From Pseudomonas mandelii (GTDB lineage Bacteria > Pseudomonadota > Gammaproteobacteria > Pseudomonadales > Pseudomonadaceae), in assembly GCF_900106065.1 (NCBI RefSeq), contig NZ_LT629796.1, positions 1,400,001 through 1,464,000 of the forward strand: 64,000 nucleotides of DNA. Direction: 5' to 3'. The position numbers and the translations under genes are program-made. A model generated the notes under the pieces. That model was not told the origin of the DNA. It did no database searches and saw only the letters and a program-made list of their open reading frames with translations. Below are positions 17,732-27,772 of the stretch, one piece after another. Numbering within the stretch: the stretch's first letter is position 1; each line of letters begins with the position of its first letter.

Positions 17732-17804
17732 TGAACCGGCTGGTCAGGTTTTGCTAATTGTTTCTACGGGCATCTGTAGAATGCTCGCCATCTGCACCTG
17801 ATGA

Positions 17805-18767
<963 letters not shown>

Positions 18768-18784
18768 GCCTTAGCGCAGCCCCC

Positions 18785-18828
18785 CTGTGGGAGAGTCTTT
18801 GTTGCAGGCTCACTCCCACAGGCTCTGT
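18785..18828. repeat. Short inverted repeat after adenine deaminase, possible terminator
   Basis: The sequence cctgtgggag...ctcccacagg gives 10-bp arms around a 20-nt loop containing REP-like caggctcac. There is no T-run after it, so it is listed as a repeat that may help stop or protect the transcript. Confidence 0.55.
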
Positions 18829-18864
18829 GTTCAGCCAGCTAGCGATTCAGTCAATCAAACAGCT

Positions 18865-19599
18865 CTAAAGCGCCATTTCCAGCTCGGTTTCCTTGGCGAA
18901 TCGATGGATCTCCCGCTGCCCCGCGGCCGTGATCTGCAAGGCGCGCGAATCATTGGGCAGGCTCAGCCAGCCGGACTGCATGAACAGCTGCAACAATGCA
19001 GCGCCCAGCGAACCGCCCATGTGCGGGCGTCTTTCGCTCCAGTCGGGACACGCACAGGCCACTCGACTGTTGCGATGAGCCAGGGCCTGGATGAACACCC
19101 CGCGCGAGGCCAGTTGTGTGGAACCCTTGTGGGTGATCATGACGCGCTGTTCGAACTGCTCGATCCAGCCGGCATCCAGCAACCGCTGGTAAAGATCGGC
19201 GGCCAGGGTGCCTCCCAAATGGTCGTCGCACAGTCGGGCCCGCAACAACGACGATGGCGCCGCCTGAGGTTTGGCAATGGGGCTGGTGCGTTTGAAGACG
19301 TCCGGGACGGGTTGCGGCGTGCTGGCCAGCGTCGCGCTGGCCAGTGCTTCGATTGCCGCGCCCACTTCAGGCGCGGCCAGGCGGAAAAAGCGTTTGCGCC
19401 CACGGATTTCGACTTTCAACAGACCTCCGGCGGACAAACGCCCCAGGTGTGCACTGGCCGAAGACGGTGACAGGCCGGCCAATAGCGCCAGCTCTTCGGT
19501 CTGCCGCGCCGAGCCATCCATCAAGGCCCACATCATTGCGCTGCGCTTGGGGTCAGCCAGCAACGTGGCGATCTGGCTGATGCAAGGTGCATGTTCCAT
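18865..19599 (-). CDS. ArsR-like winged-helix regulator with a C-terminal extension
   Basis: This 244-residue protein has an ArsR-type HTH in its first ~85 residues (ISQIATLLADPKRSAMM, then LLAGLSPSSASAHLGRLSAGGLL). About 150 further residues include an acidic/cysteine patch (ACACPDWSERRPH near residue 182). Standard ArsR proteins are ~100-120 residues, so most of this protein lies outside the classic domain, as in other longer Pseudomonas ArsR relatives. The ATG at 19599 has a GGAG site upstream; longer in-frame starts lack family sequence. Ligand and target are unknown. Confidence 0.75.
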   Translation of the reverse strand: MEHAPCISQIATLLADPKRSAMMWALMDGSARQTEELALLAGLSPSSASAHLGRLSAGGLLKVEIRGRKRFFRLAAPEVGAAIEALASATLASTPQPVPDVFKRTSPIAKPQAAPSSLLRARLCDDHLGGTLAADLYQRLLDAGWIEQFEQRVMITHKGSTQLASRGVFIQALAHRNSRVACACPDWSERRPHMGGSLGAALLQLFMQSGWLSLPNDSRALQITAAGQREIHRFAKETELEMAL

Positions 19600-19896
19600 G
19601 TATTCACTCCCTGTTGAATCGTTTCGTCTGCTGCTCAGAGACATCTTGACCAGTAATGTGTCGTCGGCCAAGACGCGGAAACCGCCATAAGCCGGGCAAA
19701 GCCCCTTCTCCCCCATGCCATCGCTTCGCAGGTGCGCCGAAGGTCGGATGCTTGACCGTTAGGCCATCGCCATTGCGAGATCGACGGTGCGTACATGAGG
19801 CGGGCGCTAGTATAAGCGGGTTAACCGCCGGTTCCTGCCCTTGGGAAAGCGCGGGTGGTGATAGTTCCTGACAGAAATTTCGCTATTTGCCTGCGA
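19600..19896. other. Intergenic region without a recognised gene
   Basis: Nothing definite is seen here. It must contain the leftward promoter of the ArsR-like gene. Several GC-rich short inverted repeats are present, but none forms a clear terminator or tRNA. Confidence 0.5.
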
Positions 19897-20826
19897 CTAA
19901 TGATCGATGCCCGATATTGTCGGAAATTGACTGCCTAAAAGAGCGCATCGGCTGGCAAGCATTTCCCGTAGAAGGTTCACCGGCTTACTCAATTGTGCGC
20001 GATGGGCGCACAGCAAATTCAGCGGTGCGCGCTCACAGAGCAACTCCGGCATCAGCACTTTCAACCGGCCGGCGAGCACATCGGCCGCGACATCGAGCCA
20101 GGACTTGTAAGCAATCCCGGCCCCCGCCACTGCCCACAGCCGCACGACATCGGCGTCGTCACTGAAGCGATCGCCGCTGACGGTCAGCCCGACTTCGCGT
20201 TTGCCGTCGTGGAAACTCCAATGGTCATGGACCCGGCTACCGAGCATGAACAACAAACAATTGTGCTGCGCCAGTTGTTCCAGATGCCGCGGCTCGCCGT
20301 GCCTCGCCAGATAACTCGGCGCGGCGCAGAGCACTCGGCGGTTCTGCGCCGCGATGGGCAGTGCCACCAGGCTTGAGTCTTCCGGCTCGCCGTAACGCAG
20401 GGCAATGTCCACCGGTTGGCGGAACAGGTCGGCGATGCGGTCCCCCAGCAACAGGCGCACGGTCAGTTTAGGGTGCTCGCGCTGGAACTCGTCGAGCCAC
20501 GGCAGCAACAGGTTGCGGCCAAAGTCCGACGGTGCCGACAACTGCAGAATCCCGCTGACCTGATCCTGACCGCTGGCCAATAAGCGACGACCCTCGTCGA
20601 GATTGCTCAGGGCGGCCCGGGCATATTCCAGAAAGCCCTCACCTTCGGCGGTCAGACGCAAACTGCGGGTGGAGCGCGCCAACAAGCGCGCGCCGAGTTG
20701 CTGTTCGATGCGCTTCAACGCCGCACTGGCCACCGCCGCCGACATGTCCATCACCCGAGCCGCCGCCGACAGACTCCCCAGGTCCGCAGCCCGGACAAAT
20801 AACTGCAAGTCATCGAAACGCAGCAT
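19897..20826 (-). CDS. LysR-family regulator
   Basis: This 309-residue LysR regulator has an HTH at about residues 1-60 (MLRFDDLQLFVRAADLGSLSAAAR in two parts) and a substrate-binding domain from about residue 90. The ATG at 20826 (MLRFDD) is preferred to one 18 nt upstream because it fits the family N-terminus. It is divergent from the ABM/oxidoreductase pair at 20943-22282 and probably controls it; this layout is common for quinone- or aldehyde-response pairs. Confidence 0.85.
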   Translation of the reverse strand: MLRFDDLQLFVRAADLGSLSAAARVMDMSAAVASAALKRIEQQLGARLLARSTRSLRLTAEGEGFLEYARAALSNLDEGRRLLASGQDQVSGILQLSAPSDFGRNLLLPWLDEFQREHPKLTVRLLLGDRIADLFRQPVDIALRYGEPEDSSLVALPIAAQNRRVLCAAPSYLARHGEPRHLEQLAQHNCLLFMLGSRVHDHWSFHDGKREVGLTVSGDRFSDDADVVRLWAVAGAGIAYKSWLDVAADVLAGRLKVLMPELLCERAPLNLLCAHRAQLSKPVNLLREMLASRCALLGSQFPTISGIDH

Positions 20827-20942
20827 TTCAGCCCCGATTATCAAAAAAATATTGAAAGAGACTGCTCTTTTAGCGGGTTTTATCTTGCAGAGAAATAGCC
20901 AATCATCTGTCCCATCGAAATCAACCTGTTTGCGGAGCGACC

Positions 20943-21236
20943 ATGTCCCAGCCTTTCACCGCCATTGCCACCCTCATTGCCAAACCCGGCCAGCAAGACG
21001 CCCTCGAACAACACCTGCGTGCGCTGGTGGAACCGACCCGCGCCGAGGCCGGTTGCGGCCAATACGATTTGCATCAGGACCTGGCCAATCCACTGGCGTT
21101 CTACATGATTGAACACTGGAGCAGTGACGAAGCCCTGCAAGCCCATGACGCCAGCGCCCATGTACAGAACTTCCGCGCCAAGGCCGGCGACTTTCTCGAG
21201 CACTTCGACCTCAAGCGCCTGCGCACCGTGGCTTGA
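20943..21236 (+). CDS. Antibiotic biosynthesis monooxygenase (ABM) domain protein, putative quinol monooxygenase
   Basis: This is a 97-residue single-domain ABM protein (YgiN-like) with the typical FTAIATLIAKPGQQDAL start and the FYMIEHWSSDEALQAH segment near residue 52. Such proteins act on quinols without cofactors or on reactive small molecules. The next gene, an NADPH:quinone-reductase-like enzyme, is 32 bp downstream, so the two are likely an operon. Confidence 0.85.
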   Translation: MSQPFTAIATLIAKPGQQDALEQHLRALVEPTRAEAGCGQYDLHQDLANPLAFYMIEHWSSDEALQAHDASAHVQNFRAKAGDFLEHFDLKRLRTVA

Positions 21237-21268
21237 TCCCTTCATCTATTACTGTTCAGGAGCCCCAC

Positions 21269-22282
21269 ATGAAAGCCATCGCCTACTACACCTCGTTGCC
21301 GATCATCGACGCCAATGCCCTGCAAGACATCGAACTGCCAGAACCGGTTGCCGGTCCGCGCGACCTGTTGGTGGAAGTCAAAGCCATCTCGGTGAACCCG
21401 GTCGACACCAAGGTCCGCCAGAACGTCCAGCCTGAAGGCGGCGCGGCGAAAGTGCTGGGTTGGGACGTGGCCGGTGTGGTCAAGGCTGTCGGCAGCGAAG
21501 TCACGCTGTTCAAGGCTGGCGACAAGGTGTTTTACGCGGGCTCTATCGCCCGTGCGGGGGGCAATAGCGAATTGCACGTGGTGGATGAACGCATCGTCGG
21601 CCATATGCCGAAAACCCTCGGTTTCGCCGAAGCCGCCGCACTGCCGCTGACCGCCATCACCGCCTGGGAATTGCTCTTCGAACGCCTGCAAGTGCGCGAA
21701 GGTAAAACCGATGAAGGCCAGAGCCTGCTGATCGTCGGCGCGGCGGGCGGTGTGGGTTCGATCCTCACGCAACTGGCCAGCCAACTCACCGGGCTGAAGG
21801 TCATCGGCACCGCTTCCCGTGCGCAAACCCAGAGCTGGGTACGCGAACTGGGCGCCGATCTGGTGATTGATCACAGCCAGCCTTTGAGTGAAGAACTCAA
21901 ACGTGCCGGCGTGGACAATGTGACCCACGTCGCCAGCCTGACCCAGACCGATCATCACCTGGATCAATTGGTCGAGGCATTGGCGCCACAAGGCAAACTG
22001 GCGCTGATCGATGATCCGAAAGCGCTGGACGTGACCAAGCTCAAGCGCAAGAGCCTGTCGCTGCACTGGGAATTCATGTACACCCGCTCGCTGTTCGAAA
22101 CGGCGGACATGATCGAGCAGCACAACTTGCTCAACCGCGTGGCCGGGCTGATCGACACCGGGACGCTGAAAACCACGGTCGGCGAGCACTTCGGGACTAT
22201 CAACGCGGCCAACCTGCGACGCGCCCATGAGCTGCTGGAAAGCGGCAAGGCCAAGGGCAAGATTGTGCTCGAAGGGTTCTGA
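21269..22282 (+). CDS. Zinc-type alcohol dehydrogenase-like / quinone oxidoreductase (YogA-like)
   Basis: This 337-residue medium-chain dehydrogenase has a GroES-like N-domain (residues 1-120) and a Rossmann segment with LLIVGAAGGVGSI near residue 157. The catalytic zinc Cys of true alcohol dehydrogenases is absent from the N-domain, so it is more like an NADPH-dependent quinone or enone reductase. The start at 21269 has AGGAG 5-9 nt upstream. Partnered with the ABM gene. Confidence 0.85.
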   Translation: MKAIAYYTSLPIIDANALQDIELPEPVAGPRDLLVEVKAISVNPVDTKVRQNVQPEGGAAKVLGWDVAGVVKAVGSEVTLFKAGDKVFYAGSIARAGGNSELHVVDERIVGHMPKTLGFAEAAALPLTAITAWELLFERLQVREGKTDEGQSLLIVGAAGGVGSILTQLASQLTGLKVIGTASRAQTQSWVRELGADLVIDHSQPLSEELKRAGVDNVTHVASLTQTDHHLDQLVEALAPQGKLALIDDPKALDVTKLKRKSLSLHWEFMYTRSLFETADMIEQHNLLNRVAGLIDTGTLKTTVGEHFGTINAANLRRAHELLESGKAKGKIVLEGF

Positions 22283-22432
22283 AACAGATTGAGACAAGTG
22301 TCGTCCGGATGGACGACACCGTCAGTCCGAGAATTGACCCATGTCACAATTACGATCGTATTCGGGTCTACAATCGAAACCTCTGCGATGCAATCTTTTA
22401 CGCAACATCTTTTAAGAGAGGAGAGTTCAGCA

Positions 22433-22606
22433 ATGAAGATCCTGATTAAAGAAGTGGCTAAATCCCAGTGGCAGGTTCGTCTGGACCAACACGCTGTTAC
22501 GTTCCGCAGCGAAGCTGAAGCGCTAGCCTTCACCAAGACCCTTGAAGCGCGATTGCTCGCGCCCCATCAAATTCCCGACCACCAACAACAGCGCGCCGCT
22601 GGCTGA
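22433..22606 (+). CDS. Small conserved Pseudomonas protein of unknown function (57 residues)
   Basis: This 57-residue protein starts MKILIKEVAKSQWQVRLD and ends in a Gln/Ala-rich tail. It is a soluble alpha/beta-type sequence without a signal peptide. A strong GAGAGGAG ribosome-binding site lies 7-14 nt upstream. I recognise no domain, and no partner gene is evident. It ends 9 bp before the convergent exporter. Confidence 0.65.
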   Translation: MKILIKEVAKSQWQVRLDQHAVTFRSEAEALAFTKTLEARLLAPHQIPDHQQQRAAG

Positions 22607-22614
22607 GTCCGCCC

Positions 22615-23811
22615 TCAGACCTGGGTTTGCGCCAATGCCCGGGCATTTTGCAAACGCCGGGTGAGCATCGCCGCGCTCACCACCAGAATCCCGCACAGGC
22701 TGATGACCATGGCCATCGGCACGGCGCTGCCATCGTGTAAAACACCGACCAATGCAGCCGCTCCGGCGGCGACGCTGAATTGCAGGCACCCGAGCATCGC
22801 CGACGCACTGCCGGCGCGAGCGCCCTGCCCGTTCATGGCGCAGGCCGAGGCATTGGGGAGGATGCAACCGAGGCTGGCGATGCAGATAAACAGCGGAATC
22901 AGCAGCGGCCATAACTGTTCGGTGTGCAGCGCACTGACGGCGAGCAGCGTCAGGCCCGCCCCCAGGTAAATCCACACGGTACGCACCAGCAGAAATGCAG
23001 GGCCACGCTTGGCCAGCAGTCGTGCGTTGACCTGCGCCACCAGAATGAAACCCGCCGCGTTGGTCCCGAACAGCCAGCCGAAATGCTCGGCCGGGACCCC
23101 GTAGAGTTTGATGAAGACGAACGGCGAACCGGCGATGTAGGCAAACATCCCGGCAATGGCGATACCGCCAGTCAAGGCGTGGCCGAGATAGACCGGATCC
23201 GACAATAGCCGACCGTACTGACGCAACGCCCCCGACAGCGGTTGACGCGGTACGTGGGCCGGCAGGCTTTCCGGCAACCCGATTGCCACGGCCAGCCCTG
23301 CCAGCGCACTGAATCCGGTCAGCACCAGGAAGATCGACTGCCAGCCGGTGGTGTTGACCAGCAGTCCACCGAGCATGGGCGCGAGAATCGGTGCCAGGCC
23401 CATCACCAGCATCAGTTGCGAAAAGACTTTCGCCGAGCCCACCGCATCGCATTTGTCACTGACCACCGCACGGGCGATCACCATCCCGGCGCAACCACCA
23501 AGGGCCTGGATGAATCGCGCGCCGATCAACCATTCCAGATTTGGCGCAAACGCGCAGGCCAGGGACGCCGCGGTGAACAACCCGACGCCTGTCAGCAACG
23601 GAATCCTTCGCCCGAAGCGATCCGCCACCGGTCCGTATGCCAGTTGACCCAGGGACAGGCCCAGGAAGTACGCGGCCAGGGTCAGCTGGACGTGTTTCTC
23701 ATCGGTACCGAACGCGAGTGCCATCGCCGGGAACGCCGGCAGATAGAAATCGATTGCCAGCGGACCGAAAGCGCTCAGGGCGCCAAGAATCAAAATGGTA
23801 CGGAAGTTCAT
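22615..23811 (-). CDS. Bcr/CflA-type multidrug efflux MFS transporter
   Basis: This 398-residue protein has twelve predicted membrane segments. The Bcr/CflA motifs include FLPAFPAMALAFG near residue 23, GPVADRFGRR near residue 61 and GGCAGMVIARAVV near residue 104. Relatives export bicyclomycin, sulfonamides or dipeptides by proton antiport. It is monocistronic; its substrate cannot be read from the sequence. Confidence 0.88.
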   Translation of the reverse strand: MNFRTILILGALSAFGPLAIDFYLPAFPAMALAFGTDEKHVQLTLAAYFLGLSLGQLAYGPVADRFGRRIPLLTGVGLFTAASLACAFAPNLEWLIGARFIQALGGCAGMVIARAVVSDKCDAVGSAKVFSQLMLVMGLAPILAPMLGGLLVNTTGWQSIFLVLTGFSALAGLAVAIGLPESLPAHVPRQPLSGALRQYGRLLSDPVYLGHALTGGIAIAGMFAYIAGSPFVFIKLYGVPAEHFGWLFGTNAAGFILVAQVNARLLAKRGPAFLLVRTVWIYLGAGLTLLAVSALHTEQLWPLLIPLFICIASLGCILPNASACAMNGQGARAGSASAMLGCLQFSVAAGAAALVGVLHDGSAVPMAMVISLCGILVVSAAMLTRRLQNARALAQTQV

Positions 23812-23921
23812 CAGGCATCCAGTTGGGCATGGGTCTGCAGCCCGACAGTCTAGCCGCGCATGGACGCCTTGAACATTCCGATAGCTCGCTAACTATTAAA
23901 TATCATTGAATAAATATAAAA

Positions 23922-24015
23922 CCTGCAGGAGCGAGCCTGCTCGCGATAGCGCAGTGCCAGTCAACATCAACGCTGAATGACACACCGCTATCGCGAGCAG
24001 GCTCGCTCCTACAGG
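23922..24015. repeat. REP doublet
   Basis: Arms cctgcaggagcgagcctgctcgcgatagcg and cgctatcgcgagcaggctcgctcctacagg face each other around a ~34-nt centre. It lies between the exporter promoter side and copZ. Confidence 0.88.
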
Positions 24016-24030
24016 GGATTGTGCCTGGGC

Positions 24031-24228
24031 TTAAGCGAGTTTGGCGTCGTAGCCTTCTTCCGTGATCGCTGCGATCACTTGCTCGGTCGTCAGCGCGCTT
24101 TCCACACCGACTTCCCCGGCTGCCAGATCGACCCGCACGCTGGCCGCCGGATCCTTGGCTTGCAGCGCCTGGGTAATGGCTTTGACGCAGTGACCGCAGG
24201 ACATGCCTTGAACGTTGAACACTTGCAT
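24031..24228 (-). CDS. copZ: Copper chaperone CopZ (HMA domain)
   Basis: This 65-residue single heavy-metal-associated domain has the Cu(I) site MSCGHC at residues 9-14 (GMSCGHCVKAI). It delivers Cu(I) to CopA or to CueR. The ATG at 24228 gives the normal length; the longer in-frame reading adds unrelated residues across the promoter. The CueR box is 39-55 nt upstream. Confidence 0.93.
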   Translation of the reverse strand: MQVFNVQGMSCGHCVKAITQALQAKDPAASVRVDLAAGEVGVESALTTEQVIAAITEEGYDAKLA

Positions 24229-24257
24229 GGTGTGGCTCCTTTTATGAGGTTGCGAGC

Positions 24258-24288
24258 AGTCTCGGGCTTGCCACCATGGCAAGGTCAA
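24258..24288 (-). promoter_or_regulatory. CueR-controlled promoter of copZ
   Basis: On the reverse strand TTGACC (24288-24283) and GAGACT (24263-24258) have a 19-nt spacer that contains the dyad CTTGCC-atggt-GGCAAG (24283-24267). An over-long 19-nt spacer with this dyad is the hallmark of MerR-type CueR promoters. cueR is at 27359. Confidence 0.85.
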
Positions 24289-24375
24289 GTTCTGCCGAAA
24301 TCTGCCGGGCTGGCAATCGGTGTCGCGCTCGGCCAAGCTGCGTGCATCAATGACTCGACTTCAGGAGATTCAGCC

Positions 24376-24759
24376 ATGCGCTGGTCAGCTCTCAGCCTGT
24401 TTGGCTTCCTCAGCCTATTTGCCGCGACACCTTCGGTTCAAGCCGCCGGGGAGGACTATGGCGTACTGATCATTTCTCGCGAGCGCCTCGAAGTCGCGAC
24501 CTCCTGCGAGATCGGCGTCTACATCCAGGACCAACTGTCGGCGCGGCTGTTCCAGGAACAAAGCACCTCGTTCAACCTGCCGCCGGGCACTGTGTCCCTG
24601 CGCCTCAAACTGTTGCCGGGCCAGGCACCGGGTTGCAACCCGGGCATGCTCGCACCGGGTTCGCAGAACATCACGCTCAAGGCCGGGGACGTGTTGAAGT
24701 TCCGGATTGCGATGACGCAGGAAGGGATGTACCTGAAGCCCACCGCTCTCGACTACTAA
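24376..24759 (+). CDS. Periplasmic protein of unknown function in the copper island
   Basis: This 127-residue protein has a clear Sec signal peptide (LSLFGFLSLFAATPSVQA, cleaved near residue 23). The mature ~104 residues are mostly beta-type with two Cys (near residues 44 and 87). It is divergent from copZ and upstream of copA. There is no clear CXXC or Met-rich copper site. I do not recognise a domain. A copper link rests only on position. Confidence 0.7.
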   Translation: MRWSALSLFGFLSLFAATPSVQAAGEDYGVLIISRERLEVATSCEIGVYIQDQLSARLFQEQSTSFNLPPGTVSLRLKLLPGQAPGCNPGMLAPGSQNITLKAGDVLKFRIAMTQEGMYLKPTALDY

Positions 24760-24769
24760 TCGCCACACC

Positions 24770-24882
24770 GATCGTTCCCATGCTCTGCGGCGGGAAACAC
24801 TTCAACGGACGCTCTGCGTTGGGCTTTTAAATGGGACGCGGAGCGTCCCGGCTGCATTTCCACACAGAGCGTGGGAACGATC
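24770..24882. repeat. Inverted repeat of a second family (non-REP)
   Basis: The ends gatcgttcccatgctctg and cagagcgtgggaacgatc are near-perfect reverse complements about 75 nt apart, with shorter internal repeats (gacgctctgc, gggacgcggagcgtccc). This differs from the REP elements elsewhere in the window. Its RNA could fold as a long hairpin between the unknown gene and copA. Confidence 0.8.
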
Positions 24883-24908
24883 AGGTCTTTTGATCTGAGA
24901 CATGGCGC

Positions 24909-24939
24909 TTGACCTTGCCAGCATGGCAAGGTTGATCCT
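24909..24939 (+). promoter_or_regulatory. CueR-controlled promoter of copA
   Basis: TTGACC (24909-24914), a 19-nt spacer and GATCCT (24934-24939) include the perfect dyad ACCTTGCC-agcat-GGCAAGGT (24912-24932). The layout matches the E. coli copA promoter closely. Transcription enters copA about 20-30 nt downstream. Confidence 0.9.
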
Positions 24940-24968
24940 GTAGACATCTTCTACAGGGAGCGCGACCG

Positions 24969-27362
24969 ATGTCCGAATCCACTACGTTCGATCTGCCGAT
25001 TGCCGGCATGACCTGCGCCAGTTGCGCGGGGCGTGTCGAGCGTGCCTTGAGCAAAGTCATCGGCGCTTCTGCCGTCAGCGTCAACCTCGCCACCGAGCAG
25101 GCGCGGGTCCAGGCGCCCGGCGACAGCCTGCCGGCCTTGATCGACGCGGTGCAGCAGGCCGGCTACAGCGTGCCGCAGCAAAGTCTGGAGTTGAGCATCG
25201 ACGGCATGACCTGCGCTTCCTGCGTCGGTCGCGTCGAACGGGCGCTGGCCAAAGTGCCCGGGGTGAAAAGCGTCAGCGTCAACCTGGCGAACGAACGGGC
25301 GCATCTGGAACTGCTCGGACACATCGATCCGCAAACCTTGATCGCAGCGGTCACCAAAGCCGGTTACAGCGCCAGCGTCTGGGAAGTCGAACACCCGCAA
25401 ACCGATCAGCAACAGCAGCGCCTGCACCGTGAGCGCTGGGCGTTGATCATGGCGATCGCCCTCGCCCTGCCGCTGGTGTTGCCAATGCTCCTGCAACCGT
25501 TTGGCGTGCACTGGATGCTCCCGGCCTGGGTGCAATTCGCGCTGGCCACGCCGGTGCAGTTCATTTTCGGCGCACGTTTTTATGTGGCCGCCTGGAAAGC
25601 CGTGCGCGCCGGGGCTGGCAACATGGATTTGCTGGTCGCCCTCGGAACCAGCGCCGGCTATGGCTTGAGTCTTTATGAATGGGCCACGGCGGCCGGGCGC
25701 ATGCCTCATCTATATTTCGAAGCCTCGGCGGTGGTGATTGCCTTGGTGTTGCTGGGCAAATACCTGGAAAGCCGTGCCAAGCGCCAGACCGCCAGCGCCA
25801 TCCGCGCCCTCGAAGCCTTGCGCCCGGAACGCGCCATTCAGGTGATCGACGGCCGCGAGCAGGACGTTGCCATCAGCGCCTTGCGCCTCAACGACCTGGT
25901 CATGGTCAAACCCGGCGAACGCTTCCCGGTGGACGGTGAAGTGGTCGAAGGCCAGAGCCACGCCGACGAAGCGCTGATCAGCGGCGAAAGCCTGCCGGTG
26001 CCCAAGCAGCCCGGTGACAAGGTCACGGGCGGTGCCATCAATGGCGAAGGCCGGTTGCTGGTTCGCACTCAAGCGTTGGGGGCGGAAACCGTGCTGGCGC
26101 GGATCATCCGTCTGGTCGAAGACGCCCAAGCCGCCAAAGCGCCGATTCAGAAGCTGGTGGATAAAGTCAGTCAGGTATTTGTGCCTACCGTTCTGTTGAT
26201 CGCGTTGGCGACGCTGATTGGCTGGTGGTTGTACGGCGCGCCGATTGAAACCGCGTTGATCAACGCCGTCGCCGTGCTGGTCATCGCTTGCCCTTGCGCA
26301 CTCGGGCTGGCCACGCCGACCGCGATCATGGCCGGCACCGGCGTCGCGGCCCGCTATGGGATTCTGATCAAGGACGCCGAAGCGCTCGAACGCGCTCATG
26401 AAGTCAGCGCCGTAGTGTTCGACAAGACCGGCACGCTGACCTCGGGTTCGCCGCGAATCGCTCATCTGAGTGCCACTAACGGTGACGAAGCCGCCCTGCT
26501 GCAAATGGCCGGCGCCCTGCAACGCGGCAGTGAACACCCGCTGGCCAAGGCGGTTCTGGACGCCTGCGCCGAACGGGTTTTGACCGTGGCCGACGTTAGC
26601 GACAGTCAATCGCTGACCGGTCGCGGCATCGCCGGAACGCTCGACAGCCGTCGTTTGGCCTTGGGTAATCGCAGGCTGCTGGAAGAAAGCGGTTTGAGCG
26701 CAGGGGATCTGGCCGACTCCGCAACTGCGTGGGAAACCGAAGGCCGCACCCTCTCCTGGTTGATCGAACAAAGCCCCGAGCCAAAGGTACTGGGCCTGAT
26801 CGCGTTTGGGGACACCCTCAAACCCGGCGCGCTGCACGCTGTGCAACAGCTCAGCGCACGCCACATCAGCAGCCACTTGCTGACCGGCGACAACCGCGGC
26901 AGTGCCAAAGTGGTTGCCGAAGCGCTGGGCATTACCAATGTCCACGCCGAAGTCTTGCCGGCAGACAAAGCCGCCACCGTCGCCGAACTGAAAAAAACCG
27001 GCGTGGTGGCGATGGTCGGCGACGGCATCAACGACGCCCCGGCCCTGGCGGCCGCCGACATCGGCATCGCCATGGGCGGTGGCACCGACGTTGCCATGCA
27101 CGCAGCCGGCATCACCCTGATGCGCGGCGATCCACGACTGGTGCCCGCCGCGCTGGAAATCAGCCGCAAGACCTACGCAAAGATCCGGCAAAACCTGTTC
27201 TGGGCGTTCGTCTATAACCTGATCGGCATTCCGCTGGCTGCGTTCGGCTTCCTCAATCCGGTGCTGGCCGGCGCGGCGATGGCGCTGTCCAGCGTCAGCG
27301 TGGTGAGCAATGCGTTACTGTTGAAAACCTGGAAACCCAAGGACCTGGAGGACAATCGATGA
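24969..27362 (+). CDS. copA: Copper-exporting P1B-type ATPase CopA
   Basis: This 797-residue inner-membrane pump exports Cu(I) to the periplasm. It has two N-terminal HMA domains, with MTCASC near residues 14 and 80, eight membrane segments with the CPC metal site (ACPCALG near residue 440), the phosphorylation motif DKTGT near residue 484 and [10 protein letters not shown] near residue 684. Length and order are normal. It overlaps the start of cueR by 4 bp (ATGA), so the regulator is translated with the pump. Confidence 0.97.
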   Translation: MSESTTFDLPIAGMTCASCAGRVERALSKVIGASAVSVNLATEQARVQAPGDSLPALIDAVQQAGYSVPQQSLELSIDGMTCASCVGRVERALAKVPGVKSVSVNLANERAHLELLGHIDPQTLIAAVTKAGYSASVWEVEHPQTDQQQQRLHRERWALIMAIALALPLVLPMLLQPFGVHWMLPAWVQFALATPVQFIFGARFYVAAWKAVRAGAGNMDLLVALGTSAGYGLSLYEWATAAGRMPHLYFEASAVVIALVLLGKYLESRAKRQTASAIRALEALRPERAIQVIDGREQDVAISALRLNDLVMVKPGERFPVDGEVVEGQSHADEALISGESLPVPKQPGDKVTGGAINGEGRLLVRTQALGAETVLARIIRLVEDAQAAKAPIQKLVDKVSQVFVPTVLLIALATLIGWWLYGAPIETALINAVAVLVIACPCALGLATPTAIMAGTGVAARYGILIKDAEALERAHEVSAVVFDKTGTLTSGSPRIAHLSATNGDEAALLQMAGALQRGSEHPLAKAVLDACAERVLTVADVSDSQSLTGRGIAGTLDSRRLALGNRRLLEESGLSAGDLADSATAWETEGRTLSWLIEQSPEPKVLGLIAFGDTLKPGALHAVQQLSARHISSHLLTGDNRGSAKVVAEALGITNVHAEVLPADKAATVAELKKTGVVAMVGDGINDAPALAAADIGIAMGGGTDVAMHAAGITLMRGDPRLVPAALEISRKTYAKIRQNLFWAFVYNLIGIPLAAFGFLNPVLAGAAMALSSVSVVSNALLLKTWKPKDLEDNR

Positions 27363-27772
27363 ACATCGGCCAAGCAGCGCGGCACAGCGGCCTGAGCGCG
27401 AAGATGATTCGTTATTACGAGTCCATCGGCTTGCTGAAGGCCGCCCACCGCACCGACAGCGGCTACCGCATTTATGGCGACGATGACCTGCACACGCTGG
27501 CGTTCATCAAACGCTCCCGGGACTTGGGGTTTTCGCTGGAAGAAGTGGGAAAGTTGCTGACCCTCTGGCAGGACCGCCAACGGGCCAGCGCCGACGTGAA
27601 AGCCCTGGCCCGCCAGCACATCGACGAGCTGAACCAGAAGATCCGCGAGTTGGGTCAGTTGCGCGACACCCTGCAGGACCTGGTCGAACACTGTCAGGGC
27701 GACCATCGTCCCGATTGTCCGATCCTCAAGAACCTGGAGTCGGGCTGCTGCGCGTCACCCGTTCGCCCCTGA
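27359..27772 (+). CDS. cueR: Copper-responsive MerR regulator CueR
   Basis: This 137-residue regulator has a MerR HTH ([21 protein letters not shown], residues 1-21 in two parts). The CueR metal loop is near the C-terminus with Cys in [10 protein letters not shown] (about residues 112-121). A cysteine pair eight residues apart in the loop is typical for Cu(I)-sensing MerR proteins. It overlaps copA by 4 bp and should activate the promoters at 24258-24288 and 24909-24939. The 3' end overlaps the convergent MFS gene by 47 bp. Confidence 0.93.
   Translation: MNIGQAARHSGLSAKMIRYYESIGLLKAAHRTDSGYRIYGDDDLHTLAFIKRSRDLGFSLEEVGKLLTLWQDRQRASADVKALARQHIDELNQKIRELGQLRDTLQDLVEHCQGDHRPDCPILKNLESGCCASPVRP

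Noticed and set aside
17751..17782. Promoter (TTGCTA ... TAGAAT) before adenine deaminase
   Set aside because: The spacer is 20 nt, too long for a normal sigma-70 promoter, and no MerR dyad is inside it.
19700..19800. tRNA-like fragment (gaccgttaggccatcgcc)
   Set aside because: No cloverleaf with an acceptor stem, anticodon and T arm could be built.
22289..22606. Toxin-antitoxin module around the 57-residue gene
   Set aside because: There is only one small gene, without a partner or toxin motif.
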